NCBI RefSeq assembly: GCF_050948215.1
Contig: NW_027488564.1
Coordinates: forward strand, 806,001 to 870,000
Length of the DNA stretch: 64,000 nt
Origin: Halictus rubicundus
Lineage: Eukaryota > Arthropoda > Insecta > Hymenoptera > Halictidae
Direction: 5' to 3'
Of the stretch, positions 13,301-26,607 are shown one piece after another (position 1 is the stretch's first letter; every line of letters starts with the position of its first letter). The position numbers and the translations under genes were made by a program. The notes beneath the pieces were generated by a model. The model saw nothing but the letters and a program-made list of their open reading frames with translations. It ran no database searches and was not told where the DNA came from.

Positions 13301-14806
13301 TATCCTATCCTCTATCCTATCCTATCCTCTATCCTATCCTATCCTCTATCCTATCAAATCCCCTATCCTATCCTCTATCCTCTATCCTATCCTATCATCT
13401 ATCCTCTATCCTATCCAATCCTCTATCCTATCCTATCGTCTATCCTATCCTGTATCCTATCCTATCCTCTATCCTATCCTATCCTCCATCCTATCCTATC
13501 CTCAATCCTATCCTTTCCTGTATCCTATCCAATCCTGTATCCTATCCTGTCCTCTATCCTATCCTATCCTCTATCCTATCCTATCCTGTATCCTATCCTA
13601 TCCTCTATCCTATCCTATCCTCTATCCTATCAAATCCCCTATCCTATCCTCTATCCTATCCTATCCTATCCTGTATCCTATCCTATCCTCTATCCTATCC
13701 TATCCTCTATCCTATCCTATCGTCCATCCTATCCTATCCCCAATCCTATCCTTTCCTGTATCCTATCCAATCCTGTATCCTATCCTGTCCTCTATCCTAT
13801 CCTATCCTCTATCCTATCCTATCCTCTATCCAATCCTATCTTCTATCCTATCCTATCCTCTATCCTATCAAATCCCCTACCCTATTCTCTGTCCAATCCT
13901 ATCCTCTATCCTATCCTATCCTCTATCCTATCCTATCCTCTATCCTATCCTATCCTCTACCCTATCCTATCCTCTATCCTCTATCCTATCCTATCCTCTA
14001 TCCTCTATCCTATCCTATCCTCTATCCTATCCTATCGTCTATCCTATCCTCTATCCTATCCTATCCTCTATCCTATCCTATCCTCCATCCTATCCTATGC
14101 TCTATCCTATCCTATCGTCTATCCTATCCTGTATCCCATCCTATTCCTCTATCCTATCCTATCCTCTATCCTATCCTATCCTATATCCTATCCTATCCTC
14201 TATCCTATCCTATCCTCTATCCTATCCTATCCTCTATCCTATCAAATCCCCTACCCTATTCTCTGTCCAATCCTATCCTCTATCCTATCCAATCCTGTAT
14301 CCTATCCTGTCCTCTATCCTATCCTATCCTCTATCCTATCCTATCCTCTATCCTATCCTATCCTCTATCCTATCCTATCTTCTATCCTATCCTATCCTCT
14401 ATCCTATCAAATCCCCTATCCTATCCTCTATCCTCTATCCTATCCTATCATCTATCCTCTATCCTATCCAATCCTCTATCCTATCCTATCGTCTATCCTA
14501 TCCTGTATCCTATCCTATCCTCTATCCTATCCTATCCTCCATCCTATCCTATCCTCAATCCTATCCTTTCCTGTATCCTATCCAATCCTGTATCCTATCC
14601 TGTCCTCTATCCTATCCTATCCTATATCCTATCCTATCCTCTATCCTATCCTATCTTCTATCCTATCCTATCCTCTATCCTATCAAATCCACTACCCTAT
14701 TCTCTGTCCAATCCTATCCTCTATCCTATCCTATCCTCTATCCTATCTTATCCTCTATCCTATCCTATCCTCTATCCTATCCTATCCTCTATCCTATCCT
14801 ATCCTC
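13301..14806. repeat. 1.5-kb block, second copy
   Basis: This is the partner of 9,983-11,488 at +3,318. Its right part continues with homology to 48.5-48.7 kb at +33,727: TATCGTC 14,869/48,596, TACCC 14,908/48,635 and TATTCCT 14,976/48,703. One block family has thus been copied at least three times. A private GTATCATACCC near 14,900 is not present at 48.6 kb. Confidence 0.85.
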
Positions 14807-15539
14807 TATCCTCTATCCTATCCTATCCTCTATCCTCTATCCTATCCTATCCTCTATCCTATCCTATCGTCTATCCTATCCTCTATCCTATCCTATCCTG
14901 TATCATACCCTATCCTCCATCCTATCCTATGCTCTATCCTATCCTATCGTCTATCCTATCCTCTATCCCATCCTATTCCTCTATCCTATCCTATCCTCTA
15001 TCCTATCCTATCCTATATCCTATCCTATCCTCTATCCTATCCTATCCTCTATCCTATCCTATCCTCTATCCTATCCTATCCTCTATCCTATCCTATCCTC
15101 TATCCTATCCTATCCTCCATCCTATCCTATCCTCTATCCTATCCTATCCTCTATCCTATCCTATCCTCTATCCTATCCTATCCTCTATCCTATCAAATCC
15201 CCTACCCTATCCTCTGTCCTATCCTATCCTCTATCCTCTATCCTATCCTATCCTCTATCCTATCCTATCCTCTATCCTATCCTATCCTCTATCTTATCCT
15301 ATCCTCTATCCTATCATATCCTCTATCCTATCCTATCCTCTATCCTATCAAATCCCCTATCCTATCCTATCCTCTATCCTATCCTATCCTGTATCCTATC
15401 CTATCCTATCCTCTATCCTATCCTGTCGTCTATCCTATCCTCTATCCTATCCTATCCTCTATCCTATCCTATCCTCCTTCCTATCCTATCCTCAATCCTA
15501 TCCTTTCCTGTATCCTATCCAATCCTGTATCCTATCCTG
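14807..15539. repeat. Satellite stretch ending the left domain
   Basis: No gene. It contains the CCCATCCTATTCCT module near 14,976, a CAAATCC marker near 15,194, and a CCTCAATCC...CCTTTCCTG...CCAATCCTG string near 15,490-15,540 that resembles the TCGA module without its TCGA part. It leads directly into the 7-mer-rich junction. Confidence 0.75.
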
Positions 15540-16140
15540 TCCTCTATACTATCCTATCCTCTATCCTAACCTATCCTCCATCCTATGATATCCTCTATCC
15601 TATCCTCTATCCTATCCTATCCTCTATCCTATCCTATCCTCTATCCTCTATCCTCTATCCTCTATCCTCTATCCTCTATCCTATCCTATCCTCTGTCCTA
15701 TCCTATCCTCTATCCTATCCTATCCTCTATCCTATGCTATCCTCTATCCTATCCTATCCTCTATCCTCTATCCTATCCTATCCTCTATCCTCTATCCTCT
15801 ATCCTATCCTATCCTCTATCCTATCCTATCGTCTATCCTAACCTATCCTCTATCCTATCCTATCCTCTATCCTATCCTATCCTCTATCCTATCCTATCCT
15901 CTATCCTATCCTATCCTCTATCCTATCCTATCATCTATCCTCTATCCTATCCTATCAAATCCCCTATCCTATCCTCTATCCTACCCTATCCTCTGTCCTA
16001 TCCTATCCTCTATCCTATCCTATCCTCTATCCTATCCTATCCTCTATCCTATCCTATCCTCTATCCTATCCTATCCTCTATCCTCTATCCTATCCTATCC
16101 TCTATCCTCTATCCTCTATCCTCTATCCTATCCTATCCTC
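15540..16140. repeat. 7-mer-rich junction block
   Basis: The 5+7 alternation breaks down here. Six TATCCTC words run consecutively at 15,636-15,677, and further runs lie near 15,780-15,800 and 16,080-16,125. The block also holds rare stop-creating variants: CCTAACC near 15,567 and 15,840, and CCTATGATATCC near 15,586. They close all three forward frames, which had been open since the left edge. I see no inserted element. It looks like a boundary between differently amplified domains, but that is inference. Confidence 0.8.
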
Positions 16141-16319
16141 TGTCCTATCCTATCGTCTATCCTATCCTCTATCCTATCCTATCCTCTATCCTATCCTATT
16201 CCTCTATCCTATCCTATCCTCTATCCTATCCTATCCTATATCCTATCCTATCCTCTATCCTATCCTATCGTCTATCCTATCCTCTATCCTATCCTATCCT
16301 CTATCCTATCCTATCCTCT

Positions 16320-17655
16320 ATCCTATCCTATCCTCTATTCTATCCTATCTTCTATCCTATCCTATCCTCTATCCTATCCTATGCTCTATCCTATCCTATC
16401 GTCTATCCTATCCTCTATCCTATCCTATTCCTCTATCCTATCCTATCCTCTATCCTATCCTATCCTATATCCTATCCTATCCTCTATCCTATCCTATCCT
16501 CTATCCTATCCTATCCTGTATCCTATCCTATCCTCTATCCTATCCTATCCTCTATCCTATCAAATCCCCTATCCTATCCTCTATCCTATCCTATCCTATC
16601 CGGTATCCTATCCTATCCTCTATCCTATCCTATCCTCTATCCTATCCTATCGTCCATCCTATCCTATCCCCAATCCTATCCTTTCCTGTATCCTATCCAA
16701 TCCTGTATCCTATCCTGTCCTCTATCCTATCCTATCCTCTATCCTATCCTATCCTCTATCCAATCCTATCTTCTATCCTATCCTATCCTCTATCCTATCA
16801 AATCCCCTACCCTATTCTCTGTCCAATCCTATCCTCTATCCTATCCTATCCTCTATCCTATCCTATCCTCTACCATATCCTATCCTCTATCCTCTATCCT
16901 ATCCTATCCTCTATCCTCTATCCTATCCTATCCTCTATCCTATCCTATCGTCTATCCTATCCTCTATCCTATCCTATCCTCTATCCTATCACATCCTCCA
17001 TCCTATCCTATGCTCTATCCTATCCTATCGTCTATTCTATCCTGTATCTCATCCTATTCCTCTATCCTATCCTATCCTCTATCCTATCCTATCCTATATC
17101 CTATCCTATCCTCTATCCTATCCTATCCTCTATCCTATCCTATCCTCTATCCTATCAAATCCCCTACCCTATTCTCTGTCCAATCCTATCCTCTATCCTA
17201 TCCAATCCTGTATCCTATCCTGTCCTCTATCCTATCCTATCCTCTATCCTATCCTATCCTCTATCCTATCCTATCCTCTATCCTATCCTATCTTCTATCC
17301 TATCCTATCCTCTATCCTATCAAATCCCCTATCCTATCCTCTATCCTCTATCCTATCCTATCATCTATCATCTATCCTATCCAATCCTCTATCCTATCCT
17401 ATCGTCTATCCTATCCTGTATCCTATCCTATCCTCTATCCTATCCTATCCTCCATCCTATCCTATCCTCAATCCTATCCTTTCCTGTATCCTATTAAATC
17501 CTGTATCCTATCCTGTCCTCTATCATATCCTATCCTATATCCTATCCTATCCTCTATCCTATCCTATCTTCTATCCTATCCTATCCTCTATCCTATCAAA
17601 TCCACTACCCTATTCTCTGTCCAATCCTATCCTCTATCCTATCCTATCCTCTATC
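16320..17655. repeat. 1.3-kb block family, copy 1 (also at 25.25-26.6 and 50.76-52.1 kb)
   Basis: It aligns with the 25-kb copy at +8,935: TATGCTC 16,383/25,318, CCCCAATCC 16,672/25,607 and CAAAT 16,799/25,734. The offset is then +8,952 from CTGTATC 17,044/25,996 through CAAAT 17,156/26,108 and 17,597/26,549. The change is again 17 bp. Private changes here include CTGTATCTCATCC at 17,044 and CTATTAAATCC near 17,493, both altered from the commoner CCCATCC and CCAATCC. Confidence 0.82.
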
Positions 17656-18569
17656 CTATCTTATCCTCTATCCTATCCTATCCTCTATCCTATCCTATCC
17701 TCTATCCTATCCTATCCTCTATCCTCTATCCTATCCTATCCTCTATCCTCTATCCTATCCTATCCTCTATCCTATCCTATCGTCTATCCTATCCTCTATC
17801 CTATCCTATCCTCTATCCTACCCTATCCTCCATCCTATCCTATGCTCTATCCTATCCTATCGTCTATCCTATCCTCTATCCCATCCTATTCCTCTATCCT
17901 ATCCTATCCTCTATCCTATCCTATCCTATATCCTATCCTATCCTCTATCCTATCCTATCCTCTATCCTATCCTATCCTCTATCCTATCCTATCCTCTATC
18001 CTATCGTATCCTCTATCCTATCCTATCCTCTATCATATGCTATCCTCTGTCCTATCCTATCCTCTATCCTATGCTATCCTCTATCCTATCCTCTATCCTA
18101 TCCTATCCTCTATCATATCCTATCCTCTATCCTATCAAATCCCCTATCCTATCCTCTATCCTATCCTATCCTGTATCCTATCCAATCCTCTATCCTATCC
18201 TCTATCCTATCCTATCCTCTATCCTATCCTATCCTCCATCCTATCCTATCCTGTATCCTATCCTATCCTCTATCCTATCCTATCCTCTATCCTATCCTAT
18301 CCTCTGTCCTATCCTATCCTCTATCCTATGCTATCCTCTGTCCTATCCTATCCTCTATCCTATGCTATCCTCTATCCTATCCTCTATCCTATCCTATCGT
18401 CTATCCTATCCTCTATCCTATCCTATCCTCTATCCTATCCTATCCTCCATCCTATCCTATCCTTAATCCTATCCTTTCCTGTATCCTATCCAATCCTGTA
18501 TCCTCTCCTGTCCTCTATCCTATCCTATCCTCTATTCGATCCTATCCTTTTATCTTATCCTATCCTATA
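17656..18569. repeat. Satellite stretch with one TCGA module
   Basis: No gene. It contains a CTTATCC variant near 17,660, the CCCATCCTATTCCT module near 17,880, CATATG near 18,037, several TATGCTATCC variants and a TCGA module at 18,538. In this module CTCAATCC has become CTTAATCC near 18,462. It is the only TCGA module between 11.6 and 28.1 kb. Confidence 0.75.
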
Positions 18570-19565
18570 CTCTATCCTATCCTATCCTCTATCCTATCAA
18601 ATCCCCTATTCTATCCTCTATCCTATCCTATCCTCTATCCTATCGTATCCTCTATCCTATCCCATCTTCTATCCTATCCTATCCTCTATCCTATCAAATC
18701 CCCAACCCTATCCTCTGTCCTATCCTATCCTCTATCCTATCCTATCCTCTATCGTATCCTATCCTCTATCCTATCCTATCCTCTATCCTCTATCCTATCC
18801 TATCCTCTATCCTCTATCCTATCCTATCCGCTATCCTATCCTATCGTCTATCCTATCCTCTATCCTATCCTATCCTCTATCCTATCCTATCCTCCATCCT
18901 ATCCTATCCTCAATCCTATCCTTTCCTGTATCCTATCCAATCCTGTATCCTATCCTGTCCTCTATCCTATCCCATCCTCTATCCTATCCTATGCTCTATC
19001 CTATCCTATCGTCTATCCTATCCTCTATCCTATCCTATTCCTCTATCCTATCCTATCCTCTATCCTATCCTATCCTCTATCCTATCCTATCCTCTATTCT
19101 ATCCTATCTTCTATCCTATCCTATCCTCTATCCTATCCTATGCTCTATCCCATCCTATCGTCTATCCTATCCTCTATCCTATCCTATTCCTCTATCCTAT
19201 CCTATCCTCTATCCTATCCTGTCCTCTATCCTATCCTATCCTCTATCCTATCCTATCCTCTATCCTATCCTATCCTGTATCCTATCCTATCCTCTATCCT
19301 ATCCTATCCTCTATCCTATCAAATCCCCTATCCTATCCTCTATCCTATCCTATCCTATCATCTATCCTCTATCCTATCCAATCCTCTATCCTATCCTATC
19401 GTCTATCCTATCCTGTATCCTATCCTATCCTCTATCCTATCCTATCCTCCATCCTATCCTATCCTCAATCCTATCCTTTCCTGTATCCTATCCAATCCTG
19501 TATCCTATCCTGTCCTCTATCCTATCCTATCCTATATCCTATCCTATCCTCTATCCTATCCTATC
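18570..19565. repeat. 996-bp tandem block, copy A
   Basis: All markers recur at exactly +996 (83 units of 12 bp): CAAAT 18,598/19,594, CCCATCTT 18,664/19,660, CAAATCCCCA 18,695/19,691, CCGC 18,830/19,826, CCCATCC 18,974/19,970, TATGCTC 19,142/20,138, CCTGTCC 19,221/20,217, CAAAT 19,320/20,316 and CTGTATCC 19,415/20,411. The last part of the period (19,437-19,565) matches 18,441-18,569 only loosely. Copy A has CCCCTATTCTATCC near 18,607 where copy B has CCCCTATCCTATCC. Confidence 0.9.
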
Positions 19566-20433
19566 TTCTATCCTATCCTATCCTCTATCCTATCAAATCC
19601 CCTATCCTATCCTCTATCCTATCCTATCCTCTATCCTATCGTATCCTCTATCCTATCCCATCTTCTATCCTATCCTATCCTCTATCCTATCAAATCCCCA
19701 ACCCTATCCTCTGTCCTATCCTATCCTCTATCCTATCCTATCCTCTATCGTATCCTATCCTCTATCCTATCCTATCCTCTATCCTCTATCCTATCCTATC
19801 CTCTATCCTCTATCCTATCCTATCCGCTATCCTATCCTATCGTCTATCCTATCCTCTATCCTATCCTATCCTCTATCCTATCCTATCCTCCATCCTATCC
19901 TATCCTCAATCCTATCCTTTCCTGTATCCTATCCAATCCTGTATCCTATCCTGTCCTCTATCCTATCCCATCCTCTATCCTATCCTATGCTCTATCCTAT
20001 CCTATCGTCTATCCTATCCTCTATCCTATCCTATTCCTCTATCCTATCCTATCCTCTATCCTATCCTATCCTCTATCCTATCCTATCCTCTATTCTATCC
20101 TATCTTCTATCCTATCCTATCCTCTATCCTATCCTATGCTCTATCCCATCCTATCGTCTATCCTATCCTCTATCCTATCCTATTCCTCTATCCTATCCTA
20201 TCCTCTATCCTATCCTGTCCTCTATCCTATCCTATCCTCTATCCTATCCTATCCTCTATCCTATCCTATCCTGTATCCTATCCTATCCTCTATCCTATCC
20301 TATCCTCTATCCTATCAAATCCCCTATCCTATCCTCTATCCTATCCTATCCTATCATCTATCCTCTATCCTATCCAATCCTCTATCCTATCCTATCGTCT
20401 ATCCTATCCTGTATCCTATCCTATCCTCTATCC
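19566..20433. repeat. 996-bp tandem block, copy B
   Basis: This is the second copy. No length change relative to copy A was found across about 870 bp, which makes it one of the best-preserved pairs here. Homology stops near 20,433, where TACCC begins a different block. The absence of internal indels, together with a period that is a multiple of 12, suggests a young duplication. Confidence 0.88.
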
Positions 20434-21249
20434 TACCCTATCCTCCATCCTATCCTATGCTCTATCCTATCCTATCGTCTATCCTATCCTCTATCCCATC
20501 CTATTCCTCTATCCTATCCTATCCTCTATCCTATCCTATCCTATATCCTATCCTATCCTCTATCCTATTCTATCCTCTATCCTATCCTATCCTCTATCCT
20601 ATCCTATCCTCTATCCTATCCTATCCTCTATCCTATCCTATCCTCTATCATATGCTATCCTCTGTCCTATCCTATCCTCTATCCTATGCTATCCTCTATC
20701 CTATCCTCTATCCTATCCTATCCTCTATCATATCCTATCCTCTATCCTATCAAATCCACTACCCTATTCTCTGTCCAATCCTATCCTCTATCCTATCCTA
20801 TCCTCTATCCTATCTTATCCTCTATCCTATCCTATCCTCTATCCTATCCTATCCTCTATCCTATCCTATCCTCTATCCTCTATCCTATCCTATCCTCTAT
20901 CCTCTATCCTATCCTATCCTCTATCCTATCCTATCGTCTATCCTATCCTCTATCCTATCCTATCCTCTATCCTACCCTATCCTCCATCCTATCCTATGCT
21001 CTATCCTATCCTATCGTCTATCCTATCCTCTATCCCATCCTATTCCTCTATCCTATCCTATCCTCTATCCTATCCTATCCTATATCCTATCCTATCCTCT
21101 ATCCTATCCTATCCTCTATCCTATCCTATCCTCTATCCTATCCTATCCTCTATCCTATCCTATCCTCTATCCTATCCTATCCTCTATCATATGCTATCCT
21201 CTGTCCTATCCTATCCTCTATCCTATGCTATCCTCTATCCTATCCTCTA
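20434..21249. repeat. Satellite stretch with paired CCCATCCTATTCCT modules
   Basis: No gene. It carries CCTACCC and CCCATCCTATTCCT modules near 20,433-20,500 and 20,972-21,047, CATATG near 20,652 and 21,191, and a CAAATCCAC...ATTCTCTGTCC module near 20,750. The paired modules suggest a local duplication of roughly 0.54 kb, which I did not align in full. It ends at CTCTAACC at 21,249. Confidence 0.7.
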
Positions 21250-24200
21250 ACCTATCCTATCCTCTATCATATCCTATCCTGTATCCTATCAAATCCCCTA
21301 TCCTATCCTCTATCCTATCCTATCCTGTATCCTATCCAATCCTCTATCCTATCCTCTATCCTATCCTATCCTCTATTCTATCCTATCCTCCATCCTATCC
21401 TATCCTGTATCATATCCTATCCTCTATCCTATCAAATCCCCTATCCTATCCTCTATCCTATCCTATCCTGTATCCTATCCAATCCTCTATCCTATCCTCT
21501 ATCCTATCCTATCCTCTATCCTATCCTATCCTCCATCCTATCCTATCCTGTATCCTATCCTATCCTCTATCCTATCCTATCCTCTATCCTATCTTATCCT
21601 CTATCCTATCCTATCCTCCATCCTATCCTATCCTGTATCCTAACCTATCCTCTATCCTATCCTATCCTCTATCCTATCTTATCCTCTATCCTATCCTATC
21701 CTCTATCCTATCCTATCCTATATCCTATCCTATCCTCTATCCTATCCTATCCTCTATCCTATCCTATCCTCTATCCTATCCTATCCTCTATCCTATCCTA
21801 TCCTCTATCCTATCCTATCCTCTATCCTATCCTATCCTGTATCCTATCCTATCCTCTATCCTATCCTATCCTCTATCCTATCCTATCCTCTATCCTATCC
21901 TATCCTGTATCCTATCCTATCCTCTATCCTATCCTATCCTCTATCCTATCAAATCCCCTATCCTATCCTCTATCCTATCCTATCATCTATCCTCTATCCT
22001 ATCCAATCCTCTATCCTATCCTATCGTCTATCCTATCCTCTATCCTATCCTATCCTCCATCCTATCCTATCCTGTATCCTATCCTATCCTCTATCCTATC
22101 CTATCCTCTATCCTATCTTATCCTCTATCCTATCCTATCCTCCATCCTATCCTATCCTGTATCCTAACCTATCCTCTATCCTATCCTATCCTCTATCCTA
22201 TCTTATCCTCTATAATATCCTATCCTCTATCCTATCCTATCCTATATCCTATCCTATCCTCTATCCTATCCTATCCTCTATCCTATCCTATCCTCTATCC
22301 TATCCTATCCTCTATCCTATCCTATCCTCTATCCTATCCTATCCTCTATCCTATCCTATCCTGTATCCTATCCTATCCTCTATCCTATCCTATCCTCTAT
22401 CCTATCCTATCCTCTATCCTATCCTATCCTATATCCTATCCTATCCTCTATCCTATCCTATCCTCTATCCTATCCTATCCTCTATCCTATCCTATCCTCT
22501 ATCCTATCCTATCCTCCATCCTATCCTATCCTGTATCCTATCCTATCCTCTATCCTATCTTATCCTCTATCCTATCCTATCCTCTATCCTATCCTATCCT
22601 ATATCCTATCCTATCCTCTATCCTATCCTATCCTCTATCCTATCCTATCCTCTATCCTATCCTATCCTCTATCCCATCCTATTCCTCTATCCTATCCTAT
22701 CCTCTATCCTATCCTATCCTATATCCTATCCTATCCTCTATCCTATCCTATCCTCTATCCTATCCTATCCTCTATCCTATCCTATCCTCTATCCTATCCT
22801 ATCCTCTATCATATGCTATCCTCTATCCTATCCTCTATCCTATCCTATCCTCTATCATATCCTATCCTCTATCCTATCAAATCCCCTATCCTATCCTCTA
22901 TCCTATCCTATCCTGTATCCTATCCAATCCTCTATCCTATCCTCTATCCTATCCTATCCTCTATTCTATCCTATCCTCCATCCTATCCTATCCTGTATCA
23001 TATCCTATCCTCTATCCTATCAAATCCCCTATCCTATCCTCTATCCTATCCTATCCTGTATCCTATCCAATCCTCTATCCTATCCTCTATCCTATCCTAT
23101 CCTCTATCCTATCCTATCCTCCATCCTATCCTATCCTGTATCCTATCCTATCCTCTATCCTATCCTATCCTCTATCCTATCTTATCCTCTATCCTATCCT
23201 ATCCTCCATCCTATCCTATCCTGTATCCTAACCTATCCTCTATCCTATCCTATCCTCTATCCTATCTTATCCTCTATCCTATCCTATCCTCTATCCTATC
23301 CTATCCTCTATCCTATCCTATCCTCTATCCTATCCTATCCTGTATCCTATCCTATCCTCTATCCTATCCTATCCTCTATCCTATCCTATCCTCTATCCTA
23401 TCCTATCCTGTATCCTATCCTATCCTCTATCCTATCAAATCCCCTATCCTATCCTCTATCCTATCCTATCATCTATCCTCTATCCTATCCAATCCTCTAT
23501 CCTATCCTATCGTCTATCCTATCCTCTATCCTATCCTATCCTCTATCCTATCCTATCATCTATCCTCTATCCTATCCAATCCTCTATCCTATCCTATCGT
23601 CTATCCTATCCTCTATCCTATCCTATCCTCTATCCTATCCTATCCACTATCCAATCCTATCCTCTATCCTCTATCCTATCCTATCCTCTATCCTATCCTA
23701 TCCTCTATTCTATCCTATCCTCTATCCTATCCTATCCTCTATCCTATCCTATCTTCTATCCTATCCTATCCTCTATCCTATCAAATCCCCTATCCTATCC
23801 TCTATCCTCTATCCTATCCTATCATCTATCCTCTATCCTATCCAATCCTCTATCCTATCCTATCGTCTATCCTATCCTGTATCCTATCCTATCCTCTATC
23901 CTATCCTATCCTCCATCCTATCCTATCCTCAATCCTATCCTTTCCTGTATAATATCCAATCCTGTATCCTATCCTGTCCTCTATCCTATCCTATCCTATA
24001 TCCTATCCTATCCTCTATCCTATCCTATCTTCTATCCTATCCTATCCTCTATCCTATCAAATCCACTACCCTATTCTCTGTCCAATCCTATCCTCTATCC
24101 TATCCTATCCTCTATCCTATCGTATCCTCTATCCTATCCTATCCTCTATCCTATCCTATCCTCTATCCTACCCTATCCTCCATCCTATCCTATGCTCTAT

Positions 24201-25092
24201 CCTATCCTATCGTCTATCCTATCCTCTATCCCATCCTATTCCTCTATCCTATCCTATCCTCTATCCTATCCTATCCTATATCCTATCCTATCCTCTATCC
24301 TATCCTATCCTCTATCCTATCCTATCCTCTATCCTATCCTATCCTCTATCCTATCCTATCCTCTATCCTATCCTATCCTCTATCCTATCCTATCCTCTAT
24401 CATATGCTATCCTCTGTCCTATCCTATCCTCTATCCTATGCTATCCTCTATCCTATCCTCTATCCTATCCTATCCTCTATCATATCCTATCCTCTATCCT
24501 ATCAAATCCCCTATCCTATCCTCTATCCTATCCTATCCTGTATCCTATCCAATCCTCTATCCTATCCTCTATCCTATCCTATCCTCTATCCTATCCTATC
24601 CTCCATCCTATCCTATCCTGTATCATATCCTATCCTCTATCCTATCAAATCCCCTATCCTATCCTCTATCCTATCCTATCCTGTATCCTATCCAATCCTC
24701 TATCCTATCCTCTATCCTATCCTATCCTCTACCCTATCCTATCCTCCATCCTATCCTATCCTGTATCCTATCCTATCCTCTATCCTATCCTATCCTCTAT
24801 CCTATCTTATCCTCTATCCTATCCTATCCTCCATCCTATCCTATCCTGTATCCTAACCTATCCTCTATCCTATCCTATCCTCTATCCTATCTTATCCTCT
24901 ATCCTATCCTATCCTCTATCCTATCCTATCCTATATCCTATCCTATCCTCTATCCTATCCTATCCTCTATCCTATCCTATCCTCTATCCTATCCTATCCT
25001 CTATCCTATCCTATCCTCTATCCTATCCTATCCTCTATCCTATCCTATCCTGTATCCTATCCTATCCTCTATCCTATCCTATCCTCTATCCT
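21250..25092. repeat. Most uniform 12-mer domain with recurring CTGTATCCTAACC
   Basis: Long stretches, for example 22,230-22,370 and 22,570-22,670, are near-perfect 12-mers with few variants. CTGTATCCTAACC recurs with its AA at 21,642, 22,166, 23,230 and 24,856, and again outside at 49,711 and 50,561. It is usually preceded by CCTATCTTATCC and CCTCCATCC. CATATG at 22,815 and 24,406 differ downstream by 34 bp (2 x 17). Low divergence plus repeated cassettes make this a candidate recently expanded core. No gene. Confidence 0.78.
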
Positions 25093-26607
25093 ATCCTATC
25101 CTCTATCCTATCCTATCCTGTATCCTATCCTATCCTCTATCCTATCCTATCCTCTATCCTATCAAATCCCCTATCCTATCCTCTATCCTATCCTATCATC
25201 TATCCTCTATCCTATCCAATCCTCTATCCTATCCTATCGTCTATCCTATCCTCTATCCTATCCTATCCTCTATTCTATCCTATCTTCTATCCTATCCTAT
25301 CCTCTATCCTATCCTATGCTCTATCCCATCCTATCGTCTATCCTATCCTCTATCCTATCCTATTCCTCTATCCTATCCTATCCTCTATCCTATCCTATCC
25401 TATATCCTATCCTATCCTCTATCCTATCCTATCCTCTATCCTATCCTATCCTGTATCCTATCCTATCCTCTATCCTATCCTATCCTCTATCCTATCAAAT
25501 CCCCTATCCTATCCTCTATCCTATCCTATACTATCCTGTATCCTATCCTATCCTCTATCCTATCCTATCCTCTATCCTATCCTATCGTCCATCCTATCCT
25601 ATCCCCAATCCTATCCTTTCCTGTATCCTATCCAATCCTGTATCCTATCCTGTCCTCTATCCTATCCTATCCTCTATCCTATCCTATCCTCTATCCAATC
25701 CTATCTTCTATCCTATCCTATCCTCTATCCTATCAAATCCCCTACCCTATTCTCTGTCCAATCCTATCCTCTATCCTATCCTATCCTCTATCCTATCCTA
25801 TCCTCTATCCTATCCTATCCTCTACCCTATCCTATCCTCTATCCTCTATCCTATCCTATCCTCTATCCTCTATCCTATCCTATCCTCTATCCTATCCTAT
25901 CGTCTATCCTATCCTCTATCCTATCCTATCCTCTATCCTATCCTATCCTCCATCCTATCCTATGCTCTATCCTATCCTATCGTCTATCCTATCCTGTATC
26001 CCATCCTATTCCTCTATCCTATCCTATCCTCTATCCTATCCTATCCTATATCCTATCCTATCCTCTATCCTATCCTATCCTCTATCCTATCCTATCCTCT
26101 ATCCTATCAAATCCCCTACCTTATTCTCTGTCCAATCCTATCCTCTATCCTATCCAATCCTGTATCCTATCCTGTCCTCTATCCTATCCTATCCTCTATC
26201 CTATCCTATCCTCTATCCTATCCTATCCTCTATCCTATCCTATCTTCTATCCTATTCTATCCTCTATCCTATCAAATCCCCTATCCTATCCTCTATCCTC
26301 TATCCTATCCTATCATCTATCCTCTATCCTATCCAATCCTCTATCCTATCCTATCGTCTATCCTATCCTGTATCCTATCCTATCCTCTATCCTATCCTAT
26401 CCTCCATCCTATCCTATCCTCAATCCTATCCTTTCCTGTATCCTATCCAATCCTGTATCCTATCCTGTCCTCTATCCTATCCTATCCTCTATCCTATCCT
26501 ATCCTCTATCCTATCCTATCTTCTATCCTATCCTATCCTCTATCCTATCAAATCCACTACCCTATTCTCTGTCCAATCCTATCCTCTATCCTATCCTATC
26601 CTCTATC
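25093..26607. repeat. 1.5-kb block family, copy 2 (partner of 50,561-52,120)
   Basis: It matches the 50-kb region first at +25,468 (CTGTATCC 25,120/50,588; CAAAT 25,163/50,631; ATCATC 25,198/50,666). After a 41-bp length change the offset is +25,509 (CCCATCC 25,328/50,837; CCCCAATCC 25,607/51,116; ACCTTATTC 26,121/51,630). A 5-bp step near 26,521 makes it +25,514. ACCTTATTCTCTG, in place of the usual ACCCTATTC, was seen only in this pair, so these two are closer to each other than to copy 1 at 16.3 kb. Confidence 0.85.

Noticed and set aside
28..15588. Giant forward open reading frames (5,186, 5,177 and 5,075 codons in the left 15.8 kb; 11,089 codons at 27,944-61,213) as candidate proteins
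   Set aside because: All three frames are open at once, and the products are only LSYP/YPIL/ILSS repeats that switch at every 5- or 7-bp step. Openness follows from the lack of stop trinucleotides in the words. There is no domain, signal peptide, ribosome site or splice structure.
15540..16140. Inserted mobile element at the 7-mer-rich junction
   Set aside because: All bases there are still TATCC/TATCCTC words with point changes. No foreign sequence, terminal repeat or target duplication is visible.
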